Assembly (NCBI RefSeq): GCF_021129235.1
Contig: NZ_JAJOMA010000012.1
Location: forward strand, 124,001-188,000
Direction: 5' to 3'
Source: Kineosporia mesophila
GTDB lineage: Bacteria; Actinomycetota; Actinomycetes; Actinomycetales; Kineosporiaceae
DNA length: 64,000 bases
Shown here in pieces: positions 45,928 to 54,062 of this stretch. The translations under genes and the position numbers were made by a program. Below the pieces are notes generated by a model, which worked only from the letters and a program-made list of their open reading frames with translations, was not told the DNA's origin and made no database searches. Position 1 is the stretch's first letter; the number at the start of each line of letters is the position of its first letter.

Positions 45928-46599
45928 TCAGTAGGCCACGCCCACGGCGTGCCCGATAGTGGCTGGGTCGTCGAGCATGGCGAGCATGTGGTGGGCGACG
46001 TCGGCGCGGGAGATGAATGTGCCGCCGCGCACGTTGATGTCGGTCGCCGTGCGATACGTGGCGTGCAGTGGGCGGTTCAGCAGGCGCGGCGGGCGGCTGA
46101 CCGTCCAGTCCAGGGCGCTCGACCGCAGCAGGTCTTCCATGATCGCCAGGTCCGCGTAGTGGGGGCGGAACAGCGCCTTGGCGACCGGTGCGAACACCAA
46201 CCGGGTCATCGGACCGTCGCCGGGGTTGAATCGCGGCGGGTCGGGACGCAGCGGCGACGGCACGGTGCCGACGGACGCGGCGCTGACAACCACGATGCGG
46301 CGCACCCGTGCGGTCGCCATCGCCGCCACGATCGCTCTGGTGCCACGCGACGCGACGCCCGCCTCACGGCCGGTGCGTGCCCCGAGCCCGGACAGCACCG
46401 CATCCGTGCCGGCCACGGCGTCGAGCAGCACGTCCGGATCGGGCGCGGTCAGGTCGGCGCGCACCACGCGGGCCGCCGTGCCGCGCAGTGCGTCGGGGTT
46501 GCGGACCACGGCCGTCACGTCGTGCCCGGCGTCGAGCGCCTGTGTCAAAATGTGACGGCCGATGCCCCCGGTCGCCGCGACGATCACGAGGTGGGACAT
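45928..46599 (-). CDS. NAD(P)H-binding oxidoreductase (atypical SDR, NmrA-like)
   Basis: Starting from MSHLVIVAATGG (ATG 46597-46599) the product is 223 residues. It has the dinucleotide motif VIVAATGGIGRHILTQALDA, a second strand with TAVVRNPDALRG, and VRRIVVVSAASVGTV in place of the classic SDR serine. DWTVSRPPRLLNRPLHATYR and the C-terminal ISRADVAHHMLAMLDDP complete the atypical SDR5 pattern. Such proteins serve as NADPH sensors or reductases. The open frame reaches 46626, but that would overlap the divergent gene. Its start codon is only 7 bases from the start of that gene. Confidence 0.83.
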   Translation of the reverse strand: MSHLVIVAATGGIGRHILTQALDAGHDVTAVVRNPDALRGTAARVVRADLTAPDPDVLLDAVAGTDAVLSGLGARTGREAGVASRGTRAIVAAMATARVRRIVVVSAASVGTVPSPLRPDPPRFNPGDGPMTRLVFAPVAKALFRPHYADLAIMEDLLRSSALDWTVSRPPRLLNRPLHATYRTATDINVRGGTFISRADVAHHMLAMLDDPATIGHAVGVAY

Positions 46600-46606
46600 A
46601 AACACC

Positions 46607-46996
46607 ATGATGCAGCACCGCCGCACGTTCGTGGCGGCCGGGATCTACAACATTCTCTGGGGCGCTTACACGTTGCTCGACCCGCAGTGGCTGTTCCGGG
46701 TGGCCGGGATGCCGCCGTCGAACACACCGCAGATCTTCGCCACGCTCGGCATGGTGCTCGGGCTCTACGGAGTGCTCTATCTGGAGGTGGCCCGCCGCCC
46801 CGAGCACGGCTGGCCGATCGCCGCCGTGGGGCTGACCGGCAAGGTGCTCGGGCCGATCGGGCTGGCGTTCTTCATCCTGAGCGGCCAGTGGCCGTGGCAG
46901 ACCGTGGCGATCACCGTGACGAACGACCTGATCTGGTGGGTGCCGTTCGGGATCTATCTACGCGCGGCCTGGCCGTCGTTCCGCGCCACCTTCTGA
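46607..46996 (+). CDS. Small four-helix membrane protein
   Basis: The 129-residue product has four hydrophobic helices, beginning FVAAGIYNILWGAYTLLDPQ, then IFATLGMVLGLYGVLYLEVA, VGLTGKVLGPIGLAFFIL and ITVTNDLIWWVPFGIYLRAA. It resembles small actinobacterial proteins of unknown function related to alkyl-hydroperoxidase-associated or DoxX-like membrane proteins, but no motif settles it. It starts 8 bp from the divergent NAD(P)-binding gene, so both must be leaderless or share promoters within each other's coding sequence. Confidence 0.7.
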   Translation: MMQHRRTFVAAGIYNILWGAYTLLDPQWLFRVAGMPPSNTPQIFATLGMVLGLYGVLYLEVARRPEHGWPIAAVGLTGKVLGPIGLAFFILSGQWPWQTVAITVTNDLIWWVPFGIYLRAAWPSFRATF

Positions 46997-48134
46997 TCGG
47001 TCCACCGGGCAGGCCATGCTCTCCGAATCCGGCCGGTGCACGTTCCTCTCAGACGACTCGCCGTACGTCGCCACCTCGTCCGTGCGCGGTCCGGACGCCT
47101 GAAACCCCAGAACGCGACGGCCGTCCTGAGTCTGCTCCCGGCCGGAGGGCGCCGCCCGCAGGCGACCCCGGCGCTGGGCGTCGTGCAGGAGATGCTCGCG
47201 GAGCGGTGGCCGGTGGCCGGGCTCGTCGGGACGCTGGTGAGCAGTAACCATCGTGGCGTCCGGCGAAGGGCTCTGGTCCTGGGCCGGGAACGAGCCTGCT
47301 CTCGCCCGGGCCGTGTCTGGGCATCGTCCGCTCGGATCCGGACCAGTGGATGCGGGCCGACGCCGCCGACGGTCTGCCGCCGACCCTCGGCGACTGAGCG
47401 AACTGCCGGCCGCGCACACCGTCGAGGGACGGCTGGTGGCCCTGGGCCGGATGCCGGACGAGGCCCGGCGCGATGACGACCTGGTGCCGCTGCCGGCCGA
47501 CCGGGCGCCGCGGGTGCGGGCCCAGGCCCGGTGGCGGGCCCGGGAGCGCGGCCTCGGTACCGCGAGCAGATCGAGGGGCCGGAGCGTCCGGGGCGCTTCC
47601 TGGCCGCCTGCCGGGACGGGCCGGCCCCGGCGCCGCGACCACCGGGACCCCGTTGGGCGGCGAACAGCGTGAACGCATCCGGGTACAGCTCGTGACCGGC
47701 GGTGCCGATGACCGGACGGGCAGGGCGGTGGCCTTCCACGCCGGTCTCCGCCGCCCGGCGAGCGGTTCCGGACCCGGCCGGCGGCAGTCGGGAAAGGGTT
47801 GGTGGCCGGTTCCGGGAACTCGGGGACGGGTCCGAGGAATGAGATGCCCGTGTATGCGTTTAAGATGTGCGGGGCACCGACCACGAGACCGGAACCGGTC
47901 GTGGTGTGGATTGCCCAGGTCCGGCATGTTCAGGACCTGTGAGGGGGGCCACCGTGGCCTCAAGCGTTGTCGTGCGCCGATCCACCGGGTTCGCCCGGTA
48001 CCGGAGCACCGTAGCTCCCGCCCCGGATGTCTCGTGGCGGGCCTGAAGGACCGGACGGCACCAGGGCGCTGAACCGCCCGGGCGACCGTGCCGGAGTTGT
48101 ACGCCCTTGAGGGGCGGATGTGGAGGAGGAGTCT
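46997..48134. pseudogene. Degenerate 1.1-kb stretch with broken coding fragments
   Basis: No intact gene is convincing here. On the + strand, protein-like fragments occur in different frames: SGEGLWSWAGNEPALARA near 47255, SDPDQWMRADAADGLPP ending in TGA at about 47395, AAHTVEGRLVALGRMPDE near 47410, and RYREQIEGPERPGRFLAA near 47555 ending at about 47690. They look like one gene of about 200 codons with frameshifts. From 47690 to 48110 I see no gene, only a hairpin at 47880-47905. Long antisense ORFs across this region are composition artefacts. Confidence 0.35.
47880..47905. other. Strong hairpin in the intergenic region
   Basis: ACCACGA and TCGTGGT pair around an inner CCGG-AA-CCGG. It lacks a U-run. 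It could be a terminator or an RNA element 230 bp before the helicase gene. Confidence 0.35.
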
Positions 48135-50405
48135 GTGGCCCGACCAGGCCAGCGTGGAGCAGGTCATCGCCGTCCTGCGCCGCAGAACCAGCGGCGGGGT
48201 CGTCAGCGCCCAGATGTCATCGCGGTGCTCGCGGCCGCCCTGCGGGAGATCCAGGACGCCGCCCGCCGCGGCCGCCTGACCCCTGCCCTGCGGGCCAAGT
48301 TCCAGGCCGTCGCCGCCCTGCTGAGGGAAGAACGCGCCCGCCTGCGGGCCGACACCAGCTCCAGCGGTGCCCGCACGGCCGAACAGCTCAAACGCCTCGA
48401 CGGTCTGGCGACCGTCCTGGCCACGACCGCCGTCCAGGACACCGGGCTGATGGCTTTCCTCACCGAGGACGCGCCGCTGTCCGACGCTGCCCTCTCGCTC
48501 AAGCGGGAGATGCAGCAGGCCGCCGGCCTGGAACCGGAGCCCGAGGCCAAGCCCCGGGCCGCCGCCCCGGCACAGACCCCGACGGCACCCGCCCCCGCGG
48601 AGAGCCGCGTGATCCCGCGCTCGGTGGTCTCCCGGCAGATGGCCAACCCGTTCCTGGTCCCCGACTTCTCCGCCGCCCGCCCGGTCGCGACCCCTCGCCA
48701 CCGCCTGGCCGGCTGGGAACTGCTCGGCCCGCTGCTGGACTCGTTCGAGCGCGCCGACAGCGGTGCCCCCGCCTGCATGAAACTCCCGGCCGGCACGGTC
48801 TCCCGCACGCCGATGAGCGTCCAGCTCATGCCGCACCAGCGCGAGCTGGTCGCCGCGGCCGCCGCCGGGCACCGCACCTTCCTGCTCGCCGACGAACCCG
48901 GACTGGGCAAGACCGCCCAGGCGCTCCTGGCCGCCGAGGCCGCCGGCGCCTACCCGCTGCTCGTGGTCGTACCCAACGTGGTGAAGACCAACTGGGCCCG
49001 CGAGGCCCGCCGCTGGACACCCCACCGCCCCGTCACCGTGGTCCAGGGCAACGGCGACGCGGTCGACGGCTTCGCCGACATCGTCGTGGTCAACTACGAG
49101 GTCCTCGACCGGCACGTGGGCTGGCTGAGCGACTTCGGCCTGGGCGGCATGGTCGTCGACGAGGCTCACTTCATCAAGAACAAGACCTCCCAGCGCTCGC
49201 AGAACGTCCTGCGCCTGTCCGACCGCCTGCGCGCCCGCTCGGCGCAGCCGCTGCTGATGGCCCTGACCGGCACGCCGCTGATCAACGACATCGACGACTT
49301 CCGCGCGATCTGGCAGTTCCTGGGCTGGATCGACGACAAGAAGCCGCTCGGGAAGCTGATGGACTCCCTGGAGGAGACCGGTCTCAACCCGGCCGACCCG
49401 GGCTTCTACCGCGCCGCCCACCAGTGCGTCATCGACAGCGGCATCGTGCGGCGCCGCAAGGTCGACGTCGCCGCCGACATCCCCGCCCGCCGCGTCGCCG
49501 ACCTCCCGGTCGAGCTGGAGGGCGCCGCCGGCCGATCGGTCCGCGCGGCCGAGCGCGACCTGGCCCGACGCATGCTCGAGCGGTACCGCACCGCTCTGGC
49601 GAGCCGCTCGTCCACCAATTCCGCCGACGGGATCGACCTGGAACTGGCGCGCCGGGTGGCCCGGGCCGAACTGAAGGACACCGCCACCAAGACCGGCGAG
49701 AACGTCTTCAGCATGATGCGCCGCATCGGCCAGGCCAAGGCCGGACTGGCCGCCGACTACGCGGGCCAGCTGGCCCGCAGCGCCGGCAAGGTCGTCTTCT
49801 TCGCCAAGCACGTCGACGTGATGGACACCGCCGAGGAGACCTTCACCCGGCAGGGAGTGCGGTTCGCGTCCATCCGCGGCGACCAGAGCCCTTCACTGCG
49901 GCAGAAGAACATCGACGCCTTCGTCAACGATCCCGCCGTCGCCGTCGCGGTCTGCTCCCTGACCGCCGCCGGCGTCGGGCTCAACCTCCAGGTCGCCTCG
50001 AACATCGTCCTGGCCGAGCTGTCCTGGACCGACGCCGAGCAGACCCAGGCGATCGACCGCAGCCACCGCATCGGCCAGACCGAACCGGTCACCGCCTGGC
50101 GGGTCATCGCGGCCCAGACCATCGACGCCCGCATCGCCGAGCTGATCGACAGCAAGGCCGGACTGGCCGCCCGGGCCCTGGACGGCTCCGACACCGAGGT
50201 CTCCTCCTCGTCCGACGTCCAGCTCGACATGCTGGTCGCCCTGCTGGCCGACGAGCTGAGCCGGGCACCGCAGACCGACATCGGACCGCTGGACGATCTC
50301 CTGGACGCACCGGCGGACGCACCGGCGGACGACCCCCTGAGCGTTCCGCTCGACGACCCCCTGAGCGTTCCGCTCGATGACCCCCTGAGCGAGCCGGCGG
50401 AGTAA
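48135..50405 (+). CDS. SNF2-family DEAD/DEAH-box helicase-like ATPase
   Basis: I place the start at the GTG at 48135 because GGAGGAGG lies eight bases upstream; an in-frame GTG at 48120 would include that site. The 756-residue protein has a ~230-residue helical N-domain, then RecA domain 1 with motif I FLLADEPGLGKTAQALLAAE, motif II GGMVVDEAHFIKN and motif III LMALTGTPLIND. RecA domain 2 contains FFAKHVDVMDTAEE, SLTAAGVGLNLQVASNIVLA and AIDRSHRIGQ. This is the SNF2/RapA-like ATPase pattern that translocates on double-stranded DNA. The C-terminus has short tandem DDPLSVPL repeats from a 24-bp DNA repeat. It is followed 4 bp later by arfB. Confidence 0.88.
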   Translation: MARPGQRGAGHRRPAPQNQRRGRQRPDVIAVLAAALREIQDAARRGRLTPALRAKFQAVAALLREERARLRADTSSSGARTAEQLKRLDGLATVLATTAVQDTGLMAFLTEDAPLSDAALSLKREMQQAAGLEPEPEAKPRAAAPAQTPTAPAPAESRVIPRSVVSRQMANPFLVPDFSAARPVATPRHRLAGWELLGPLLDSFERADSGAPACMKLPAGTVSRTPMSVQLMPHQRELVAAAAAGHRTFLLADEPGLGKTAQALLAAEAAGAYPLLVVVPNVVKTNWAREARRWTPHRPVTVVQGNGDAVDGFADIVVVNYEVLDRHVGWLSDFGLGGMVVDEAHFIKNKTSQRSQNVLRLSDRLRARSAQPLLMALTGTPLINDIDDFRAIWQFLGWIDDKKPLGKLMDSLEETGLNPADPGFYRAAHQCVIDSGIVRRRKVDVAADIPARRVADLPVELEGAAGRSVRAAERDLARRMLERYRTALASRSSTNSADGIDLELARRVARAELKDTATKTGENVFSMMRRIGQAKAGLAADYAGQLARSAGKVVFFAKHVDVMDTAEETFTRQGVRFASIRGDQSPSLRQKNIDAFVNDPAVAVAVCSLTAAGVGLNLQVASNIVLAELSWTDAEQTQAIDRSHRIGQTEPVTAWRVIAAQTIDARIAELIDSKAGLAARALDGSDTEVSSSSDVQLDMLVALLADELSRAPQTDIGPLDDLLDAPADAPADDPLSVPLDDPLSVPLDDPLSEPAE
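50307..50400 (+). repeat. Tandem repeats at the 3' end of the SNF2 gene
   Basis: Two 12-bp units encoding DAPA are followed by nearly three 24-bp units beginning GACGACCCCCTGAGC, encoding DDPLSVPL. All are multiples of three and sit just before the stop, so copy change would vary the acidic tail only. Confidence 0.85.
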
Positions 50406-50409
50406 CGAC

Positions 50410-50835
50410 ATGTCCGGGCCCCTGCGGGTGAACGCGACCGTGACGATCCCGGAGAACGAACTCACCTGGCGCTTCTCCCGCTCCTCCGGGCCGGGCGGCC
50501 AGGGCGTGAACACCACCGACAGTCGCGTCCAGGTGCGCTGGGACGCGGCTGCCAGTGGGGTGCTCTCACCCGAACAACGAGAACGGGTGCTCAGCCGGCT
50601 GAGCACCCGCCTCGTGGACGGGGTTCTGCAGGTCACCTCGTCCGAACAGCGCTCGCAGCTGCAGAACCGCGAGACCGCCGAACAGCGCCTGGCGCAGATC
50701 GTGGCGGCCGCGCTCGCCCCACCGGCGCGGCCGCGGCGTGCCACCAAGGCCACCCGGGGGTCCCAGGAACGCCGTATCGCCCAGAAGAAGCGCCGCGGCA
50801 ACGTCAAGCGCCTGCGCCGGGACACCTCCGACTAG
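50410..50835 (+). CDS. arfB: Alternative ribosome-rescue factor ArfB (GGQ peptidyl-tRNA hydrolase)
   Basis: The 141-residue product has the release-factor domain 3 with the catalytic GGQ in SSGPGGQGVNTTDSRVQVRW and a basic C-terminal tail (RIAQKKRRGNVKRLRRD) that enters the empty mRNA channel. Length and layout match ArfB/YaeJ, which releases the peptide on ribosomes stalled without a stop codon. It is 4 bp downstream of the SNF2-like gene and probably translated from the same message, though no functional link is known. Confidence 0.9.
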   Translation: MSGPLRVNATVTIPENELTWRFSRSSGPGGQGVNTTDSRVQVRWDAAASGVLSPEQRERVLSRLSTRLVDGVLQVTSSEQRSQLQNRETAEQRLAQIVAAALAPPARPRRATKATRGSQERRIAQKKRRGNVKRLRRDTSD

Positions 50836-50842
50836 GCTCGTT

Positions 50843-51673
50843 TCACTCGTCGAAATCGGTGCTCCGGCTGAGCTTCTCCCAGGCGTCGACCTCGGTGCGC
50901 AGAGCGTCCAGGGTCGCCCGGAACCCGTCCGAGGAATCGTTGCCCAGCAGCAGCATGAAGGGCGCCTCCTTGGACTCCACGGCCTCGATGAGCGCGGCCG
51001 CGGCCTTCGCCGGATCGCCCTTCTGGGTGCCGTGCACCGTGTCGTGCTCCTTACGGCGCCGGCCCGCCGTGTCGGCGTAGTCGGCGATCGGCACGGCCGC
51101 CTGGGTCAGGGAACGGCCGGCGAAGTCGGTTCGGAAGCCACCGGGCTCGACGACCATCGCGGTGATCCCCAGCGGCGCCACCTCTTTGCGCAGCGACAGG
51201 GTGAGAGCCTCGACGGCGGCCTTCACCGCCGCGTAGTAGCCGGAACCCTCGGGGGAGATCCGCGCCCCGATCGAGGAGATGTTGACGATCGTGCCCGAGC
51301 GACGCTCGCGCAGGCCCGGCAGGACGGCCTTGATCATGCGGGTGGTCCCGAACACGTGGGTCTCGAAGAGCTGCTGGACCGCTTCGTCCTCACCCTCCTC
51401 GACCGCGGCCCGGTAGCCGTACCCGGCGTTGTTGACCAGCACGTCGATCGCCCCGAACCGCTCCTGCGCCGCCGCCACGGCGGCGGAAACCTGTTCCTGG
51501 TCGGTGACGTCCAGCGGCAGGGCGAGGGCGGCCTGCGGGTGGGCGTCGGCCAGGTCCTGGACCCGGGAGACGTCCCGGGCGGTGACGACGACGTGGTGGC
51601 CCCGGGCCAGCACGGCCTCGGCGAAGGCGCGGCCGAGGCCGGTCGAGCATCCGGTGATCAGCCAGGTGGTCAT
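50843..51673 (-). CDS. Short-chain dehydrogenase/reductase
   Basis: The start MTTWLITGCSTGLGRAFAEA (ATG 51671-51673) gives 276 residues. The protein has the cofactor motif TGCSTGLG, VLVNNAGYGYRA, the catalytic Ser in VNISSIGARIS and the YxxxK pair in YYAAVKAAVEAL. This is a classical SDR of the type often annotated as oxidoreductase with broad specificity. An upstream extension of 16 codons is open but unsupported. It converges on arfB with a 7-bp gap and lies downstream of an MFS gene on the same strand. Confidence 0.87.
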   Translation of the reverse strand: MTTWLITGCSTGLGRAFAEAVLARGHHVVVTARDVSRVQDLADAHPQAALALPLDVTDQEQVSAAVAAAQERFGAIDVLVNNAGYGYRAAVEEGEDEAVQQLFETHVFGTTRMIKAVLPGLRERRSGTIVNISSIGARISPEGSGYYAAVKAAVEALTLSLRKEVAPLGITAMVVEPGGFRTDFAGRSLTQAAVPIADYADTAGRRRKEHDTVHGTQKGDPAKAAAALIEAVESKEAPFMLLLGNDSSDGFRATLDALRTEVDAWEKLSRSTDFDE

Positions 51674-51752
51674 GAAAGGCCTTTCTCCAGAGGGTTGGTG
51701 GTCTACCACTGGCCCCGACAAGAAGACCGCTCGATCCCCGGTGCGCGTCCGG

Positions 51753-52991
51753 TCAGGCCCGTGCCCGTCGCAACGTGACCAGCAGGGGACCGGCGGTGAG
51801 CAGGGCGATCGCGATGATGACGACGGCGAAACCGACCAGGGCGGTCGCCAGGCTGATCGACAGGGTGGCGACGCCGATGCCGACCACCGGCAGGGTGAGC
51901 CCGATGTAGCCGATCAGGAAGATGCCCGCCAGGACCTCGCCGCGCTGGGCGGGTGCGGACAGGGATCCGGCCACGGCCAGGGCGGCGGCGAAGAGCGGTC
52001 CGGCGCCCGCCCCGCTGACGATGCCGCCGAGGAAGAACCAGCCCAGGGACCCGACGGTCTCCACGACGACGGCGAGGACGGCGATCCCCGCGACGAGAAG
52101 CACGGTGCCCACGGCGATCCGGGCCGGCAGGCTCAGGGGGCGCACGGCGATCTGGGAGATCGCGGCGGCGGCGAAGGTCACGAACACCACCAGGCCGGCG
52201 GTGGCGCGGGAGGTGATGTGCAGCTGGCCGGCGACGAAGATTGGGGCCAGCGAGGTGAACAGGCCCAGCACCGAGAAGGCGGAGAAGGCGATGCCGCCGG
52301 CCAGGAAGAACCGGCCCCGGGCGGCCTGCGGCACGCTGACGCGCTGCGGCCGGTAGGCGGGACGCGGCTGCGGCCGGGCGGCGGTCTCCGGGACGAGCGC
52401 GAGACCGGCGAAGGCCAGGGCCAGGAGCACCAGGAACACGACGTACGGGGTGACGAGCGGGGCGTCCGCCCATTCGGCGAGGATGCCCGAGGCCAGGGCC
52501 CCGATGCCGAAGCCACCGAGGTTGGCCATGCCGGCGACGATCTGCCCGCGCACCGGGTCGGCGCCCGGGCGGGAGGTCAGGTGCAGGTCGAGGATGTGCG
52601 CGGTGACGGTCGCGGTGAGCATGCCGACGCCGAGCCCGGCGATCAGCCGGGCCGCGATCAGTCCGGGCAGTTCGGGCCAGGCGATGAAGACCACGGCCGA
52701 GACGATCTGCAGGGCGATGGCCGGCAGCAGGATCCGTCGGCGGCCGTGGACGTCGCCGAGGTGCCCGGCCAGGAACAGGGCGATCACCACGCCGACGGCG
52801 TAGGCGGCGAAGGCGATGGTGATGGCGAACGTGGAGAAGCCGTCGCGGCGCTGATAGATCGACCACAGCGGGGTGGGCACGGTGTTGTAGGCCATGACGA
52901 CCAGGAAGGAGGCCGCGGCGATCCAGAAACCGGCGCCGGGGCTGACCTCACGACGGGCCGGGGCCGGGGCCGTGAGCGTGGCGGTTGACAT
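51753..52991 (-). CDS. MFS transporter, LysR-adjacent
   Basis: From MSTATLTAP (ATG 52989-52991) the product is 412 residues with 12 predicted helices. The motif-A region FLAGHLGDVHGRRRILLPAI and the start VVMAYNTVPTPLWSIYQRRD are typical of a group of actinobacterial MFS pumps. It diverges from a LysR regulator across 78 bp containing a short palindrome, so it is probably the regulated target. The SDR gene 79 bp downstream may be co-transcribed. Substrate unknown. Confidence 0.85.
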   Translation of the reverse strand: MSTATLTAPAPARREVSPGAGFWIAAASFLVVMAYNTVPTPLWSIYQRRDGFSTFAITIAFAAYAVGVVIALFLAGHLGDVHGRRRILLPAIALQIVSAVVFIAWPELPGLIAARLIAGLGVGMLTATVTAHILDLHLTSRPGADPVRGQIVAGMANLGGFGIGALASGILAEWADAPLVTPYVVFLVLLALAFAGLALVPETAARPQPRPAYRPQRVSVPQAARGRFFLAGGIAFSAFSVLGLFTSLAPIFVAGQLHITSRATAGLVVFVTFAAAAISQIAVRPLSLPARIAVGTVLLVAGIAVLAVVVETVGSLGWFFLGGIVSGAGAGPLFAAALAVAGSLSAPAQRGEVLAGIFLIGYIGLTLPVVGIGVATLSISLATALVGFAVVIIAIALLTAGPLLVTLRRARA

Positions 52992-53042
52992 GGCTTGATC
53001 CTGACCCACCTGGAATTATCCCGTCCAACGATGAAATCCGAT

Positions 53043-53054
53043 CAGATTGATCTG
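53043..53054. promoter_or_regulatory. 12-bp palindrome, candidate LysR-type site
   Basis: CAGATTGATCTG is a dyad centred 21 bp before the LysR GTG, inside a lower-GC stretch. It fits a LysR T-N-A box loosely. Confidence 0.4.
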
Positions 53055-53069
53055 GCATAGTGATGAATC

Positions 53070-53981
53070 GTGGACAGCCGTCAGCTCGAGGTCTTCGTTG
53101 CCGTCGCCGGCGCGGGTGGGTTCACCCGGGCCGCGGCCGATCTGCACCTGGTGCAGTCGGCGGTGTCGGCCACCGTCGCGGCCCTGGAATCGGATCTGGG
53201 GGAGCGCCTGTTCGACCGCACCACCCGGCAGGTACGCCTGACCGCCGCCGGGCGCGCCCTGCTGCCGCACGCGTCCGGGATTCTGGACGCCTTCCAGGTC
53301 GCCCGGGACGCGGTCGACGCGGTGGGTGGTGGCCTGACCGGCTCGATCCGGATCGGCTACATGACGAACGTGACCCTGTTCGACGTGCCGCGCCTGCTGG
53401 GCCGTTTCACCCACGAGCACCCCAACGTCACGATGCGCCTGGCCCCGGCCCCCTCGGGCACGGCAGGGATGGCGGAGAGCCTGCGGGTGGGCGACATCGA
53501 CGTGGCGTTCATGGCGGCGCGTCCCGAGGACTACCCCGACCTCCAGATCGATGTGCTGGCCAGCTCGGACCTGGGGCTGGCGGTGGCGCTGGACCACCCT
53601 CTGGCCGGCCGCCGGGCGATCACGCTGGCCGAGGCCGCCCCGCTGCGGTTCGTGGACTTCCGCCGGGGTTTTGCCAACCGCACCCTCGTCGACGCCGAGT
53701 TCCGACGCCGGGGGCTACGGCGGGACGTGTCCATCGAGGCCTCCGACACCAACGACACCGCGGCGCTGGTACGCAACGGTCTCGGTGCGGGGTTCCTGCC
53801 CCGGTACCTGGCCGGGAACGACCCGTCGCTGCACTGGATCGAGCTGGAGGACGCCGACTTCCAGATGCATGTCAGTGTGGCCACGGCGCGCGGGCGCACT
53901 CTGACCGCGGCGGCCGCCCGCCTGGCTGCGCTGGCCCGGGACGCGCAGCGGCCGGGGGCCCGGAGCGGGACCCAGGTCTAG
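53070..53981 (+). CDS. LysR-family transcriptional regulator
   Basis: From the GTG at 53070 the 303-residue protein opens with MDSRQLEVFVAVAGAGGFTR and the helix-turn-helix AAADLHLVQSAVSATVAALE, then the dimer helix and RTTRQVRLTAAGRALLPHAS. The remaining two-lobed inducer domain has GSIRIGYMTNVTLFDVPRLL and a C-terminal AALVRNGLGAGFLP. It should control the divergent MFS pump and itself. The effector cannot be named from sequence. Confidence 0.88.
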   Translation: MDSRQLEVFVAVAGAGGFTRAAADLHLVQSAVSATVAALESDLGERLFDRTTRQVRLTAAGRALLPHASGILDAFQVARDAVDAVGGGLTGSIRIGYMTNVTLFDVPRLLGRFTHEHPNVTMRLAPAPSGTAGMAESLRVGDIDVAFMAARPEDYPDLQIDVLASSDLGLAVALDHPLAGRRAITLAEAAPLRFVDFRRGFANRTLVDAEFRRRGLRRDVSIEASDTNDTAALVRNGLGAGFLPRYLAGNDPSLHWIELEDADFQMHVSVATARGRTLTAAAARLAALARDAQRPGARSGTQV

Positions 53982-54062
53982 GACTTTGGGCCTACAGGTG
54001 ATGCACAGGATCGCGGTTGGGTCGGACCACTCGAGTTCCCTGACCACGAGAAGGAGCATCAC

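Noticed and set aside
47049-49811. 920-codon minus-strand ORF antisense to the SNF2 gene
   Set aside because: No domain in translation, while the + strand has full helicase motifs and a perfect ribosome site.
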